Part shown: positions 62,801-63,917 of the stretch, in pieces
How the letters are laid out: every line of letters starts with the position of its first letter
Position numbering within the stretch: the first letter of the stretch is position 1
Origin: Undaria pinnatifida
Taxonomy: Eukaryota > Sar > Phaeophyceae > Laminariales > Alariaceae
Assembly: GCA_012845835.1 (NCBI GenBank)
Contig: JABAKD010000022.1
Location: 437,501 to 501,500, forward strand
DNA: 64,000 bases
Direction of reading: 5' to 3'
Notes under the pieces: model-generated
What the model saw: the letters and a program-made list of their open reading frames with translations, nothing else
What the model was told of the DNA's origin: nothing
Databases searched by the model: none
Program-made: the position numbers and the translations under genes

Positions 62801-63917
62801 GGCCGCTGATTGGCCCATTAAATCCCTGCCAGAGGCCACTTGATCTTTTCTAGAAGGTTGGTGCTGCACAGGAATATTACAGTTATAGAGGCACGGAGAT
62901 TCCGCCCCATTCGGGGAGGATACGGTTCCATCGCCGGTTCAGAAATACCTCCATATCTCCAAACTTCCGACCAACTGGTGACCGAAACAAGCACCATATG
63001 AAACACGCCTTTTGGGGAACGAAATAAACACATAAAAAATTGAAACACACGACCAATAACACCCGCAAAAACGATCCTCCTCCCCCCTCCCTCCCCGCGT
63101 ACCACAAAGCAAAAAACAAAGCGATAATTCCTGCCAGCCTGGTCGCAAGCAGCTACAACCCCCATGTGTTCATTTTCCGCCACGCTTCCTTCCACCCCCG
63201 CGGATGACGCCAACTCAAAACAGTGCAACCCCCGCCTTCCTCCCCCCTCCACCACCCGCCCCTCCGCCCAGTGTACCACAAAGCGAAACACACAATTACC
63301 GACTCGCGCAAACCTCATCCTGCGTCGAACCCTCCTCCCATCCCCACCCAACCCCACCTTTCCCTCCCCTCCTTCCCCCTCCCCTCCCCGCCCCTCCCCG
63401 CCCCCCCCCCCCCCCTCCCCTCCCCTCTCCTCCCCCACCCCCTCTCCTACTCCCTCCCAGCTTACCTATAAAAACAAATTGAACAGTTCCACTGGCCTCG
63501 CACGTAGCGATAACCCCCACGCGTCCATTTACAGCCGCTCTCTCCTTCACCCCCGCGAACAACGCCGCCCCAAAAACAATATCACTTTTCCCCTCTACCC
63601 CCCCCCCCCCCCCATCCCCTCCCCCTCCCCCACGAAGCCAATGAAAAACCTTGCAACTCCTGCTCACCTGATCCCGCGCAGCTATAACTCCCAAGCGTTC
63701 ATTCTCCGCTGCGCTCCCTTCCACCCCCGCGGATAACGCCGCTCCGGTGGCAGATGCTGCCGCCAATCTCACGGCGGGGGAATCGTCATCAAGTCCCCGC
63801 ACGCATAACGCCACCAAAGCTTCCAGGGGCACCGGGGATGCCGATGCGGCGAGATTAGGAGCAGCTTCTGCAAGCGATAGGCAGAGTATGTACGCCTCCA
63901 CCCGCACCTCGGGACAT
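7183..63917 (-). CDS. HEATR5/LAA1-family HEAT-repeat protein (39 exons in window, 5' end outside)
   Basis: Exons (high to low): 63668-63917, 61870-61992, 60340-60448, 58495-58640, 57648-57815, 57241-57303, 55646-55774, 55042-55268, 53862-54120, 52368-52730, 51372-51466, 50963-51056, 50487-50675, 48645-48755, 48490-48552, 47885-47986, 39848-39973, 39135-39316, 37541-37658, 36464-36595, 34589-34705, 32733-32807, 31697-31785, 30871-30955, 29806-29922, 27458-27589, 27122-27223, 25555-25737, 24785-24912, 23251-23464, 20304-20492, 17829-17929, 16489-16835, 15022-15134, 14134-14366, 12762-12935, 11319-11869, 8088-10807, 7183-7515. All 38 junctions keep frame: 9,052 nt, 3,016 residues plus TGA. Landmarks match my recollection of animal HEATR5A/B in the same order, such as TWGLHA, CLELVELLAMFAP, FAQ-VPDSD and the C-terminal LDLSQY. 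Known role of the family: an alpha-solenoid that binds AP-1 and supports clathrin/endosomal traffic. The protein is longer than animal homologues (about 2,050 aa), mainly through an acidic insert in exon 38. A few boundaries (exons 15, 21, 22, 36) are less certain. Confidence 0.85.
8088..10807 (-). CDS. HEATR5-like gene, giant penultimate exon 38
   Basis: 906 codons. It starts PLALWEAVMGGVVGGVEIVL, then has MREALLPLLACLPTACPPQA and ALPALLLLAVRVLGAT (HEAT). About 480 residues of Gly/Ala/Glu/Asp low complexity follow, with an Asp8 run leading to DDWGDEDFQGADD. HEAT resumes at PLVENAASLLLSAGRAVNEL and continues to GVHVSQIAFK before donor GTACGT. The acidic aromatic cluster recalls adaptor-ear-binding motifs; that is inference. 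The opposite-strand ORFs here are shadows of this repetitive coding sequence. Confidence 0.85.
11319..11869 (-). CDS. HEATR5-like gene, exon 37
   Basis: 183 codons with one base at each end. CLFARPELLLGNP opens it. A Ser/Gly loop follows, then VPVSLIVRAVHTLSSPPF and SPRLQLAAVSVLRVLV (family SPTIQLASLEVVRQII), and a Glu/Gly-rich tail. Donor GTGAGT. Confidence 0.85.
12085..12530 (-). repeat. three decayed copies of the exon 36 donor edge
   Basis: The sequence corresponding to GGTCTGC...GCGTGTTCCGC... with the adjoining donor of exon 36 recurs near 12098-12160, 12290-12355 and 12455-12530, in the same orientation. The copies are separated by AT-rich spacers carrying AATCCTGAGTTTGAAAC-like units. 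None keeps both frame and donor. Confidence 0.75.
12762..12935 (-). CDS. HEATR5-like gene, exon 36
   Basis: One base, 57 codons, two bases. It fits both neighbours and ends EEDEGQTAEHASLMFLTAL, which with exon 37 (RCLFARPE) matches the GIELLNVLHRVILTRE anchor. In another frame the first half reads VQTTDAWVTALEAVALRA, which also resembles the family, so a frameshift or a different acceptor is possible. Confidence 0.65.
   Translation of the reverse strand, partial: LEPSSSGRPPPLRSSFLGCKRRMLGSRRWRRWHCGRGSGGGRGADRGTRLPHVPHGS
13131..13377. repeat. ATAAGGCGG repeat cluster
   Basis: A unit of about 115 bp (ATAAGGCGGcatccccatat ... cactcataacccggaatga) occurs two to three times. The reverse complement of its core (accgccttat..agggatacc) forms the large clusters at 23.8-24.8 kb, so both belong to one repeat family. 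Confidence 0.75.
13446..13528. repeat. ACTACTATT microsatellite
   Basis: Imperfect runs of actatactactattat. Intronic. Confidence 0.8.
14134..14366 (-). CDS. HEATR5-like gene, exon 35
   Basis: 77 codons plus 2. KGRWPVMAAAAAAELGRAGA fits YNSWALILHATALWL, then APFLLSVCVCGLLAAEE fits FHLILGISVEFLCS. Donor GTAAGT. Confidence 0.8.
14389..14621. repeat. minisatellite of palindromic ATGATATCGTC units
   Basis: About 19 units of 11-16 bp, all built around GATATC and TCATGA palindromes. A variant block (CTATTGTCATGATAT) in the centre shows higher-order structure. Lies between exons 35 and 34. Confidence 0.9.
15022..15134 (-). CDS. HEATR5-like gene, exon 34
   Basis: Two bases plus 37 codons: LMDALRDHIKALCMHWMANV and RDAVRLNQ, matching the LSRLWLAALQDFALL helix. 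It has no start codon, so it is easily missed. Acceptor CAG, donor GTACGA. Confidence 0.85.
15291..15960. repeat. CCCGACCCG / TTTGAAAACC repeat, cluster 1
   Basis: Degenerate units pair a GACCCGACCCGTGA core with (a/t)TTTGAAAACC. Related clusters occur at 17090-17275 and 28630-28800. No coding potential. Confidence 0.7.
16324..16444. repeat. C-rich low-complexity tract
   Basis: Long poly(C) runs broken by T and A. On the transcribed (minus) strand this is G-rich and could form G-quadruplexes in the intron just after exon 33. Confidence 0.85.
16489..16835 (-). CDS. HEATR5-like gene, exon 33
   Basis: 115 codons with one extra base at each end. A basic Ser/Arg/Pro linker is followed by YRPKVSEVYGMHVPLGERAA and RLQCLAVLSLVAGG, the counterpart of [21 protein letters not shown]. 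Donor GTGAGA inside the Gly/Ser tail. Confidence 0.8.
17090..17275. repeat. CCCGACCCG repeat, cluster 2
   Basis: Same family as 15291-15960. Several units read GACCCGTGATATTTCGAACA. Confidence 0.7.
17829..17929 (-). CDS. HEATR5-like gene, exon 32
   Basis: 33 codons plus 2: GLVKDSVVLKRLVRQVMPED, matching SGVVSDLSDLRRVHQLLV. Donor GTAAGG. A copy preserving much of the reading frame lies at 18306-18370. Confidence 0.85.
18306..18370 (-). repeat. decayed copy of exon 32
   Basis: Reads GLVKDSAVLKRLVRQVMP in the minus frame, nearly identical to exon 32 (17829-17929), about 440 bp upstream in the gene. The donor half is missing. Confidence 0.85.
18460..18785. mobile_element. MITE family M1, copy A
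   Basis: The 5' TIR ttctacgatagccccccccc matches the 3' end gggggggctatcgtag. The core shares AACGAACGTTTCGTGGCT and CGGGAGCTGGTTTCGAAACC with copies at 24393-24640 and about 59545-59875. The 3' TIR is itself triplicated. Confidence 0.85.
18905..19330 (+). repeat. dispersed repeat D1, copy 1
   Basis: The ordered blocks CATGCATGGCCGTAGT, the ATGGCGGGACGGAG region, GGTTTTCACCGACCAGGCAG, then CATTGCTTGCACCAAGCG recur at 20632-21010, at 26925-27030 (partial) and at 35640-35880 in reverse. Confidence 0.8.
19798..20222. repeat. (AACATCAAA)n satellite
   Basis: About 420 bp of imperfect ACATCAAAA units. It abuts the duplicated end of exon 31 and generates an artefactual Lys/His-rich + strand ORF. 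Confidence 0.9.
20223..20284 (-). repeat. copy of the exon 31 3' end
   Basis: LPRLAQRGCELVVTLVREV, followed by a GTGTGTGTGT donor-like run, repeats the last 20 codons of exon 31 (20304-20492) almost perfectly, only about 20 bp downstream. This is the youngest-looking of the exon-edge duplications. Confidence 0.9.
20304..20492 (-). CDS. HEATR5-like gene, exon 31
   Basis: 63 codons starting VPDSD straight after FAQ of exon 30. LSISQITGAARPALGCKVSP then RLAQRGCELVVTLV matches YQANVGAALRPAF...AKACQVCSAWI. The 3' end is repeated at 20223-20284. Confidence 0.9.
20538..20559. repeat. poly(G) tract of 22
   Basis: 22 consecutive G, flanked by two copies of about 40 bp (acgatatgggcgggtgcacg...), just upstream of exon 31 in the gene. 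Confidence 0.9.
20632..21010 (+). repeat. dispersed repeat D1, copy 2
   Basis: Second copy of the D1 family. Shares CATGGCCGTAGTTGTATGAC and the ACCAGGCAGACATTGCTTGC block. Confidence 0.8.
21905..22250. repeat. (CCATC)n satellite
   Basis: A near-perfect CCATC pentamer array that becomes degenerate toward 22250, where it meets the decayed exon 30 copy. The same pentamers flank the true exon 30 at 23150-23250. Confidence 0.9.
22235..22325 (-). repeat. decayed copy of exon 30 3' half
   Basis: Minus-frame LKEAGVMMLTVMGRWLAQ corresponds to LQEAGVMMLTEVARAFAQ of exon 30. The donor CAG/GTGAT has become CAAGAAAT. The adjacent CCATC-like sequence was copied with it. Confidence 0.85.
22386..22712. 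mobile_element. small inverted-repeat element
   Basis: aaaacccaaaagt ... cacgccgttttttcg on the left is mirrored by aaaaacggcgtggagattaa and cccgtttggacttttg on the right. About 330 bp with no ORF. Confidence 0.6.
23251..23464 (-). CDS. HEATR5-like gene, exon 30
   Basis: One base plus 71 codons. LCLYLEDMVTLACAAATAST, then LLELQEAGVMMLTEVARAFA, matches LADLIRMAFMAAT...LRLSGLEMLLVVIRRFA. Its 3' half is duplicated at 22235-22325 with a lost donor. Confidence 0.9.
23830..24392. repeat. ACCGCCTTATTTAGGGATACC array, part 1
   Basis: Many degenerate units of about 20-24 bp (TACCGCCTTATTTAGGGATA). The array is interrupted by MITE M1 copy B and resumes at 24641. Confidence 0.85.
24393..24640. mobile_element. 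MITE family M1, copy B, nested in the ACCGCC array
   Basis: TIRs GACTGATTCTACGATAGCCC / GGGCTATCGTAGAACGACTC. CTGA flanks both ends. Removing the element and one CTGA restores CCGCCTGATTAGTACCGCC, a normal array unit. Confidence 0.85.
24641..24766. repeat. ACCGCCTTAT array, part 2
   Basis: Continuation of the 23830-24392 array after the nested MITE. Confidence 0.85.
24785..24912 (-). CDS. HEATR5-like gene, exon 29
   Basis: 42 codons plus 2. VKRTAVRGCVSVLSTLQSGS, then LDVNRARRLVTRAV, matches the RWATRVFAAECVCRII ... HFDIALA segment. Donor GTGAAT. Confidence 0.85.
25070..25360 (-). repeat. two decayed copies of the exon 28 donor edge
   Basis: Segments at about 25070-25140 and 25268-25360 repeat the end of exon 28 and its donor (TGCCATCTGGAGCTAGCCAG, CCTCGCGAGACCGTTCCT). 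GTAC/GCAT substitutions at the donor and indels break the frame. Confidence 0.75.
25555..25737 (-). CDS. HEATR5-like gene, exon 28
   Basis: 61 codons, mostly a Gly/Ser/Asp linker (GDSGEGSGDGDSG) ending NGLARFASPLASSRWQ, comparable to the disordered loop at this point in homologues. Its 3' edge is copied at about 25268-25360 and 25070-25140. Confidence 0.75.
25765..26140. repeat. interstitial TTAGGG-type telomeric-like repeats
   Basis: Units GGGTTA, GGTTAC, GGTTAGCG and GGTTATA in one orientation, strongly degenerate. More occur at 26295-26335 and 26665-26780. Lies between exons 28 and 27. Confidence 0.85.
26925..27030 (+). repeat. dispersed repeat D1, partial copy
   Basis: Contains ATGTAATGCCGTAGGCTCAA, a GGACGGAG core and TTTCCACCGACCT. 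Confidence 0.6.
27122..27223 (-). CDS. HEATR5-like gene, exon 27
   Basis: 34 codons. GYRPLHWILFGKALVVGTG matches the family LSQWLLLCKKVLTAT. Acceptor TAG, donor GTGAGT, phase 0/0. Confidence 0.8.
27458..27589 (-). CDS. HEATR5-like gene, exon 26
   Basis: 44 codons: LELYSCLESVLGSLTWEGAP, then RDVERHFGVRVDAARQ. Position, phase and splice sites fit. Similarity is modest. Confidence 0.75.
28630..28800. repeat. GGGTCGGGTC repeat, cluster 3 (reverse orientation)
   Basis: Reverse-orientation member of the CCCGACCCG family of 15.3-17.3 kb. Confidence 0.65.
29806..29922 (-). CDS. HEATR5-like gene, exon 25
   Basis: 39 codons. SPECLLRAAMCVKLVSAKAP then EAVEGY matches [25 protein letters not shown]. 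Phase 0/0, donor GTAAGC. Confidence 0.9.
29935..30860. repeat. TTACATCGGTTACATCSATTGGC array
   Basis: About 900 bp of degenerate 12-24 bp units (cagttacatcggttacatcc attgg). It fills most of the intron between exons 24 and 25 and starts at the acceptor of exon 25, whose CTGCCAACAG resembles the array unit. Confidence 0.85.
30871..30955 (-). CDS. HEATR5-like gene, exon 24
   Basis: One base plus 28 codons. CLELVELLAMFAPGDLPGAL matches [20 protein letters not shown], one of the clearest anchors. Donor GTACGA. Confidence 0.9.
31697..31785 (-). CDS. HEATR5-like gene, exon 23
   Basis: 29 codons plus 2: LVNRLVSMWGILKLHDDSRV. It is the only candidate with phase 0 in and 2 out needed to join exons 22 and 24. 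The HDDS stretch fits the family DHSDS. It is one of three local copies; the one at about 31395-31510 has a stop. Confidence 0.75.
31841..32098. mobile_element. MITE family M2, copy A
   Basis: TIRs AGGGGTCCCTCTATAGTGCC and GGCACTACAGAGGGACCCCT, with repeated AGTGCCGGTTGCC motifs inside. Related copies are at 33806-33975 and 36262-36420. No ORF. Confidence 0.8.
32733..32807 (-). CDS. HEATR5-like gene, exon 22
   Basis: 25 codons: AEVPGLACVLAKLLCTLLPV, matching TEVHQCLGRCLGAIITTV. The acceptor was picked by phase; upstream Ser-rich sequence could be included with another acceptor. A diverged copy lies at about 32985-33090. Confidence 0.7.
32985..33090 (-). repeat. decayed copy of exon 22 and its acceptor region
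   Basis: Minus-frame SSSSSGGSVKNGQAVSSAEE repeats SSSSSAGSVKDGQAVSAE of exon 22 and its upstream sequence. The LAKLLCTLLPV half is lost. Confidence 0.85.
33806..33975. mobile_element. MITE family M2, copy B
   Basis: Starts with TCACTCTATAGTGCTGGTTG and contains TGAAATCGCTTGGCACAGA as in copy A. The right end is degraded to GGCACTATATC. Confidence 0.7.
34589..34705 (-). CDS. HEATR5-like gene, exon 21
   Basis: The core QPARTWGLHATCLVVKGLEA matches the strongly conserved VQTWSLHSLALIVDS. The 5' boundary (CAG before 34705) is chosen because it keeps phase 0; a later acceptor near 34668 would not. Donor GTGAGG. Confidence 0.75.
35640..35880 (-). repeat. dispersed repeat D1, reverse copy
   Basis: The reverse complement shows the D1 blocks CATGCATGGCCGTAGTGGTA, TCACCGATCAGGCAGACAT and AAGAACCACTTGTGAGGCG. 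Confidence 0.75.
36262..36420. mobile_element. MITE family M2, copy C
   Basis: GCCGGCACTATATCGGCAAC at the left and GGCACTATAGAGGGGCCTCT at the right. Shortened copy. Confidence 0.65.
36464..36595 (-). CDS. HEATR5-like gene, exon 20
   Basis: 44 codons: DLLKILRKKPEKKKPFDRDS, then NRRAGAMFALACLKRTMGGQ, the counterpart of the SRTGHSLALGCLHRYVGG motif. Phase 0/0. Confidence 0.9.
37541..37658 (-). CDS. HEATR5-like gene, exon 19
   Basis: One base plus 39 codons. NVLLELLSSEDSMARRAAAE then SLAFMGLKVGD is a textbook HEAT unit (family: NPILRCAAGEALGRMAQ). The donor GTTCGG is weak but both phases agree. Its 5' edge is part of a tandem duplication reaching 38.75 kb. Confidence 0.85.
37640..38750. repeat. 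tandem duplication beginning in exon 19
   Basis: GAGAGCAGCTCAAGCAACA...CATCACGTTGTG, from the exon 19 5' edge and its acceptor, recurs at about 38365-38445. The sequence beyond also matches: GAGATCCATGTGTACGCACA at 38.07 kb and GAGATCCATATGTATGTACA at 38.47 kb, with later ACGGACCAAAATATAC-like pieces. The unit is about 700 bp and diverged. Confidence 0.8.
39135..39316 (-). CDS. HEATR5-like gene, exon 18
   Basis: 60 codons plus 2. A basic segment leads to RLAVLNICSALLAALKSMPP, matching the family NIFTAVLSALKGL. The loop ends IDLPWVTLT. Donor GTAATA. Confidence 0.9.
39360..39495. repeat. (ATC)n-rich microsatellite
   Basis: CATCATCATCGTCATCATCG runs just upstream (in gene sense) of exon 18. 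Confidence 0.85.
39848..39973 (-). CDS. HEATR5-like gene, exon 17
   Basis: 42 codons. SEEAKLEGVAGLVQALPEYL matches HRLQMLDHFAECVK-type helices directly after exon 16. An Ala/Ser loop follows. Donor GTACGC. Confidence 0.85.
40355..40505. repeat. ACAGCA / ACGACC microsatellites
   Basis: Consecutive hexamer blocks (CAACAG)n, (ACGACC)n and (AACAGC)n. Intronic between exons 16 and 17. Confidence 0.9.
41222..41505. repeat. (CCATA)n / (CCACA)n satellite
   Basis: ACCATACCATACC units shift to ACCACACCACACC. The overlapping ORFs in several frames are artefacts. Confidence 0.9.
43110..43560. repeat. tandem repeats of about 95-115 bp
   Basis: Three to four diverged units, each with GAACGAGTGATTCCCCATTC, CTGGGTGAGAGAT and CCAAACGATCGTACGTGCAC. 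A related CGCGGTTGCGATGGGGCGCA motif recurs at 43650, 43770 and 44045. Confidence 0.8.
44425..46640 (+). pseudogene. tyrosine-recombinase mobile element, broken
   Basis: A 5' frame (44425-45282) reads as a gag-like or accessory protein (KLWLKERITAWKNANLRAFW, MSGKSSGASS start) but is cut by a TAG at 44638. Basic and Ser/Arg-rich pieces follow in changing frames (45292-46088). At 46187-46522 is a recombinase C-terminal core: DVRFGRAV start, then YALHSLRIGSASMLAAGGDV and SEWVIQREGRR, containing the H-x-x-R box. The expected catalytic-tyrosine segment (VYKVYTWNNADDAG) follows only in the next frame, so a frameshift separates the boxes. No reverse transcriptase is visible, so DIRS/Ngaro versus Crypton-type cannot be decided. 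It lies antisense within the 7.9 kb intron. Confidence 0.65.
47885..47986 (-). CDS. HEATR5-like gene, exon 16
   Basis: 34 codons ending DRVLAQVALVSGVTIGPQ, the counterpart of the VIDASVALFGVVFPHV helix. Donor GTATGG opens the largest intron (7.9 kb). Confidence 0.85.
48490..48552 (-). CDS. HEATR5-like gene, tentative 21-codon exon 15
   Basis: Good acceptor (CAG) and donor (GTATGT) with phase 0 on both sides. The peptide (ACTRTPSVWHLASLSVFRSA) lies in a loop region and I recognise no similarity. It could be optional or spurious; frame is kept without it. Confidence 0.45.
48645..48755 (-). CDS. HEATR5-like gene, exon 14
   Basis: 37 codons: WSLDHLKMYTLNDVQSSLLP and ELLHPDDAVLSV, matching the SLL..L.HYDDSVLL segment. 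Phase 0/0, donor GTAAGA. Confidence 0.9.
48931..49040. repeat. (CATAT)n microsatellite
   Basis: About 21 near-perfect CATAT pentamers between exons 14 and 13. Confidence 0.95.
49376..50245. repeat. (CACAA)n/(CCCAA)n pentamer satellite
   Basis: An AACATCAAA lead-in is followed by about 390 bp of CACAA, alternating CCCAA and CACAA blocks, and a final CCCAA block of about 130 bp. It yields stop-free frames on both strands (Cys/Val/Leu on minus, Thr/Gln/His on plus) that are not genes. Confidence 0.95.
50487..50675 (-). CDS. HEATR5-like gene, exon 13
   Basis: 63 codons. LSVALGLMESAVEAVEGRLK and LLKALLMECFAWLPPSSF match the family region ending in a double-proline LALLPP motif. Phase 0/0, donor GTGAGC. 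Confidence 0.9.
50963..51056 (-). CDS. HEATR5-like gene, exon 12
   Basis: One base plus 31 codons. DASTRALLWFLRSCPNTLCM corresponds to the conserved RAGALCAMRSFV...CPELL helix. Acceptor CAG, donor GTGAGC. Confidence 0.85.
51285..51360. repeat. CCATA / CCCTA short repeat
   Basis: TACCCTACCCTACC then CATACCATACC units, directly downstream of exon 11. Confidence 0.85.
51372..51466 (-). CDS. HEATR5-like gene, exon 11
   Basis: 31 codons plus 2: WAEGKADRLVELWALCMSGV. The LVELW helix is the counterpart of LLLLWRNVF. Acceptor CCAG, donor GTAATG. Confidence 0.85.
51478..51910. repeat. CACATACAGC repeat region
   Basis: Irregular repetition of CACATACAGCACATAC and TGCACATACTGC in the intron upstream of exon 11. 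Confidence 0.8.
52216..52318 (-). repeat. decayed copy of exon 10 3' end
   Basis: Minus-frame MGVVCSCVRAVWSLM then stop repeats MGVVCSCVRTGWSLM of exon 10. The donor GAG/GTGGGT has become GAAAAAGAGG. Confidence 0.9.
52368..52730 (-). CDS. HEATR5-like gene, exon 10
   Basis: 121 codons. LPMGIPSKVAENSFETAEKL matches the family LGIP...AEDLL region. After a Thr/Asn-rich loop of about 60 residues, VCSCVRTGWSLMSSLFCVG matches the conserved T-x-A-G-W-L-L-L segment. Donor GTGGGT. Its 3' end is duplicated at 52216-52318. Confidence 0.9.
52823..53070. repeat. (GGT)n-rich tract
   Basis: GGTGGTGGTAGTGGT-type repeats. CACC on the transcribed strand, located just upstream of exon 10. Confidence 0.9.
53805..53842. 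repeat. (AAC)n microsatellite
   Basis: Twelve AAC units just downstream of the GC donor of exon 9. Confidence 0.95.
53862..54120 (-). CDS. HEATR5-like gene, exon 9 (GC donor)
   Basis: One base plus 86 codons. A Gly/Ser-rich linker ends in STVASKRLRLLLLHGNSSAA then SLLLQ, which runs straight into exon 10 as in the family. The donor is CAG followed by GCAAGC, near the GC-AG consensus; no GT site preserves frame. Confidence 0.8.
54872..54946 (-). repeat. decayed copy of exon 8 3' half
   Basis: CCAACTCGAGGTCCGGATCA and the following C-rich segment repeat CCAACTCGAGGTCTGGATCA of exon 8, about 165 bp downstream in the gene. Confidence 0.85.
55042..55268 (-). CDS. HEATR5-like gene, exon 8
   Basis: 75 codons plus 2. 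CLDEIQQQYDALMAEGILPA and SKLLARSLGTS continue the repeat, then a Gly-rich and acidic loop (EADPDLELDDDGA) not seen in animals. Donor GTGAGA. Its 3' half is duplicated at 54872-54946. Confidence 0.85.
55395..55515. repeat. (CACCAA)n / (CACCAC)n microsatellite
   Basis: Hexamer array between exons 7 and 8. Confidence 0.9.
55646..55774 (-). CDS. HEATR5-like gene, exon 7
   Basis: 43 codons: LSALLAHPSYGVRFEAAVAV and ASLGSALPW. It is the counterpart of the conserved VLLHPS...AARLAAAWCLR HEAT unit. Acceptor CAG, donor GTGGGG. Confidence 0.9.
55795..56065. repeat. tandem repeat of about 110 bp
   Basis: Three diverged units: a GTTTGGACGGGC-like start, ACGATSAT, GAACGAACATTCCGA, then TTCTTCAGGAAGG. 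It begins at the acceptor side of exon 7. Confidence 0.75.
56120..56340. repeat. dispersed repeat D2, copy 1
   Basis: Shares CGACGGGGTTCCTTAATCCA (2 mismatches), the AAAATCGT region, ATCACAAAAGCACTTTCAGC and AGAGCTCCTCA with 60945-61110. Confidence 0.7.
57241..57303 (-). CDS. HEATR5-like gene, exon 6
   Basis: 21 codons, phase 0/0. VCLVELSHLTRALGQACEAL matches the family helix read as VCALQELGSLVQSL in animals. Donor GTGGGT. Confidence 0.85.
57440..57560. repeat. AAC / CACCAACAC microsatellites
   Basis: Consecutive (AAC)n and (CACCAACAC)n blocks between exons 6 and 5. Confidence 0.9.
57648..57815 (-). CDS. HEATR5-like gene, exon 5 (GC donor)
   Basis: 56 codons: VRTAVEYMVREGISAPLPEL followed by AQQLVAREMLQILSKIAG, a conserved HEAT pair. 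No GT donor keeps frame; CAG followed by GCGAGG at 57647 does, so a GC-AG intron is proposed. A copy of its 5' end sits at 57968-58015. Confidence 0.75.
57968..58015 (-). repeat. decayed copy of exon 5 acceptor edge
   Basis: Minus-frame VQEMVEYTVSEGIR then stop, preceded by AAAG, repeats VRTAVEYMVREGIS with its acceptor. Confidence 0.85.
58100..58167 (-). repeat. decayed copy of exon 4 3' part
   Basis: GGTATCCAGCAGATCCAAAA and CCGCCCCGGTC repeat exon 4 (GGTGTCCAGCAGGTCCAAAA), about 415 bp downstream in the gene. Confidence 0.9.
58495..58640 (-). CDS. HEATR5-like gene, exon 4
   Basis: GVAEAFVCLWK, then STVPKLIGAVLDLLDTD, matches the conserved helix pair where animal proteins read VTQAYVVF...FLSHVLDLV. 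The donor at GTGGGT is chosen because it keeps frame with exon 5. A decayed copy lies at 58100-58167. Confidence 0.8.
59405..59500. repeat. tandem copies of ATGGTTGGTCCT units
   Basis: Two and a half units of about 45 bp (AACAACAATGGTTGGTCCTR CATATCAAC). Confidence 0.85.
59545..59875. mobile_element. MITE family M1, copy C
   Basis: Degraded TIRs (ACTGATCCCCCAAAGCCC / GGGGAGTACCGCAGAACGAC). The core ACGAACGTTTCAAATG and CGGCCGGGAGCTGGTTTCAA is shared with copies A and B. Confidence 0.75.
59930..60345. repeat. CGCCGCAGCAG...TTTCAATATT repeats
   Basis: About nine diverged units of 35-45 bp, each with RTTRCGCCGCAG and TTTCAA, ending at the donor of exon 3. Confidence 0.75.
60340..60448 (-). CDS. 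HEATR5-like gene, exon 3
   Basis: 36 codons plus 1 base. LTPDKVVQFLSELFRRATIN corresponds to the family segment that begins TFDEVLELM, and the exon ends SREYIA before a GTGCGG donor. Phase 1 out matches exon 4. Confidence 0.8.
60760..61290. repeat. dispersed repeat D2, copy 2 (composite)
   Basis: Shares GTGACCACGGCTTKYCCAGA and GAGCAAAAGCGAT with 34085-34165, the CACAAAAAGCACTTTCAGC block with 56.2 kb, and the CTCAGCTCCT...AGGAGCTCA region with 35.1 kb. It reads as a decayed mobile element of which 34.08-35.17 kb and 56.12-56.34 kb are other remnants. Confidence 0.6.
61686..61770. repeat. (CAG)n and CGTTCTTTGGAA repeats
   Basis: Seven CAG-like units, then four 12-bp units of GAACGTTCTTTG. 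Confidence 0.9.
61870..61992 (-). CDS. HEATR5-like gene, exon 2
   Basis: 41 codons, phase 0 on both sides, acceptor TAG, donor GTAACA. An acidic/Gly start (DHDEEDEGGG) leads into SASKTFAKLKEMGAEMKVGM, probably a linker between HEAT blocks. Supported by phase and splice sites more than by similarity. Confidence 0.6.
62045..62275. repeat. GGTGCACGAAGTA repeats
   Basis: Five units of about 45 bp containing TTKGGTGCACGAAGTA. Confidence 0.8.
62310..62760. repeat. diverged tandem duplication
   Basis: About 62340-62460 and 62590-62750 share CCTCGCG, GGCTTGG, GCCGAGTCGTGGCYGT and TGGGCA/GAGCATAGCCGA in the same order. Confidence 0.65.
63133..63566 (-). repeat. two decayed copies of the first exon's 3' end
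   Basis: At 63492-63566 (GVKERAAVNGRVGVIATCEA) and 63133-63213 (GVEGSVAENEHMGVVAACDQ) the end of the 63668-63917 exon (GVEGSAAENERLGVIAARDQ) is repeated in the same frame sense. The donor GTGAGC is lost in both (to GCGAGG-like and GCTGGC). Purine/pyrimidine-rich spacers separate the copies. Confidence 0.9.
63668..63917 (-). CDS. HEATR5-like gene, first exon in window
   Basis: Acceptor CAG before 63917, donor GTGAGC after 63668. One base completes an upstream codon, then 83 codons follow. HEAT-like helices include PVPLEALVALCVRGLDDDSP and AVRLAAASATGAAL, typical of the N-terminal third of the family. Its 3' end is duplicated twice in the following intron. Confidence 0.85.
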
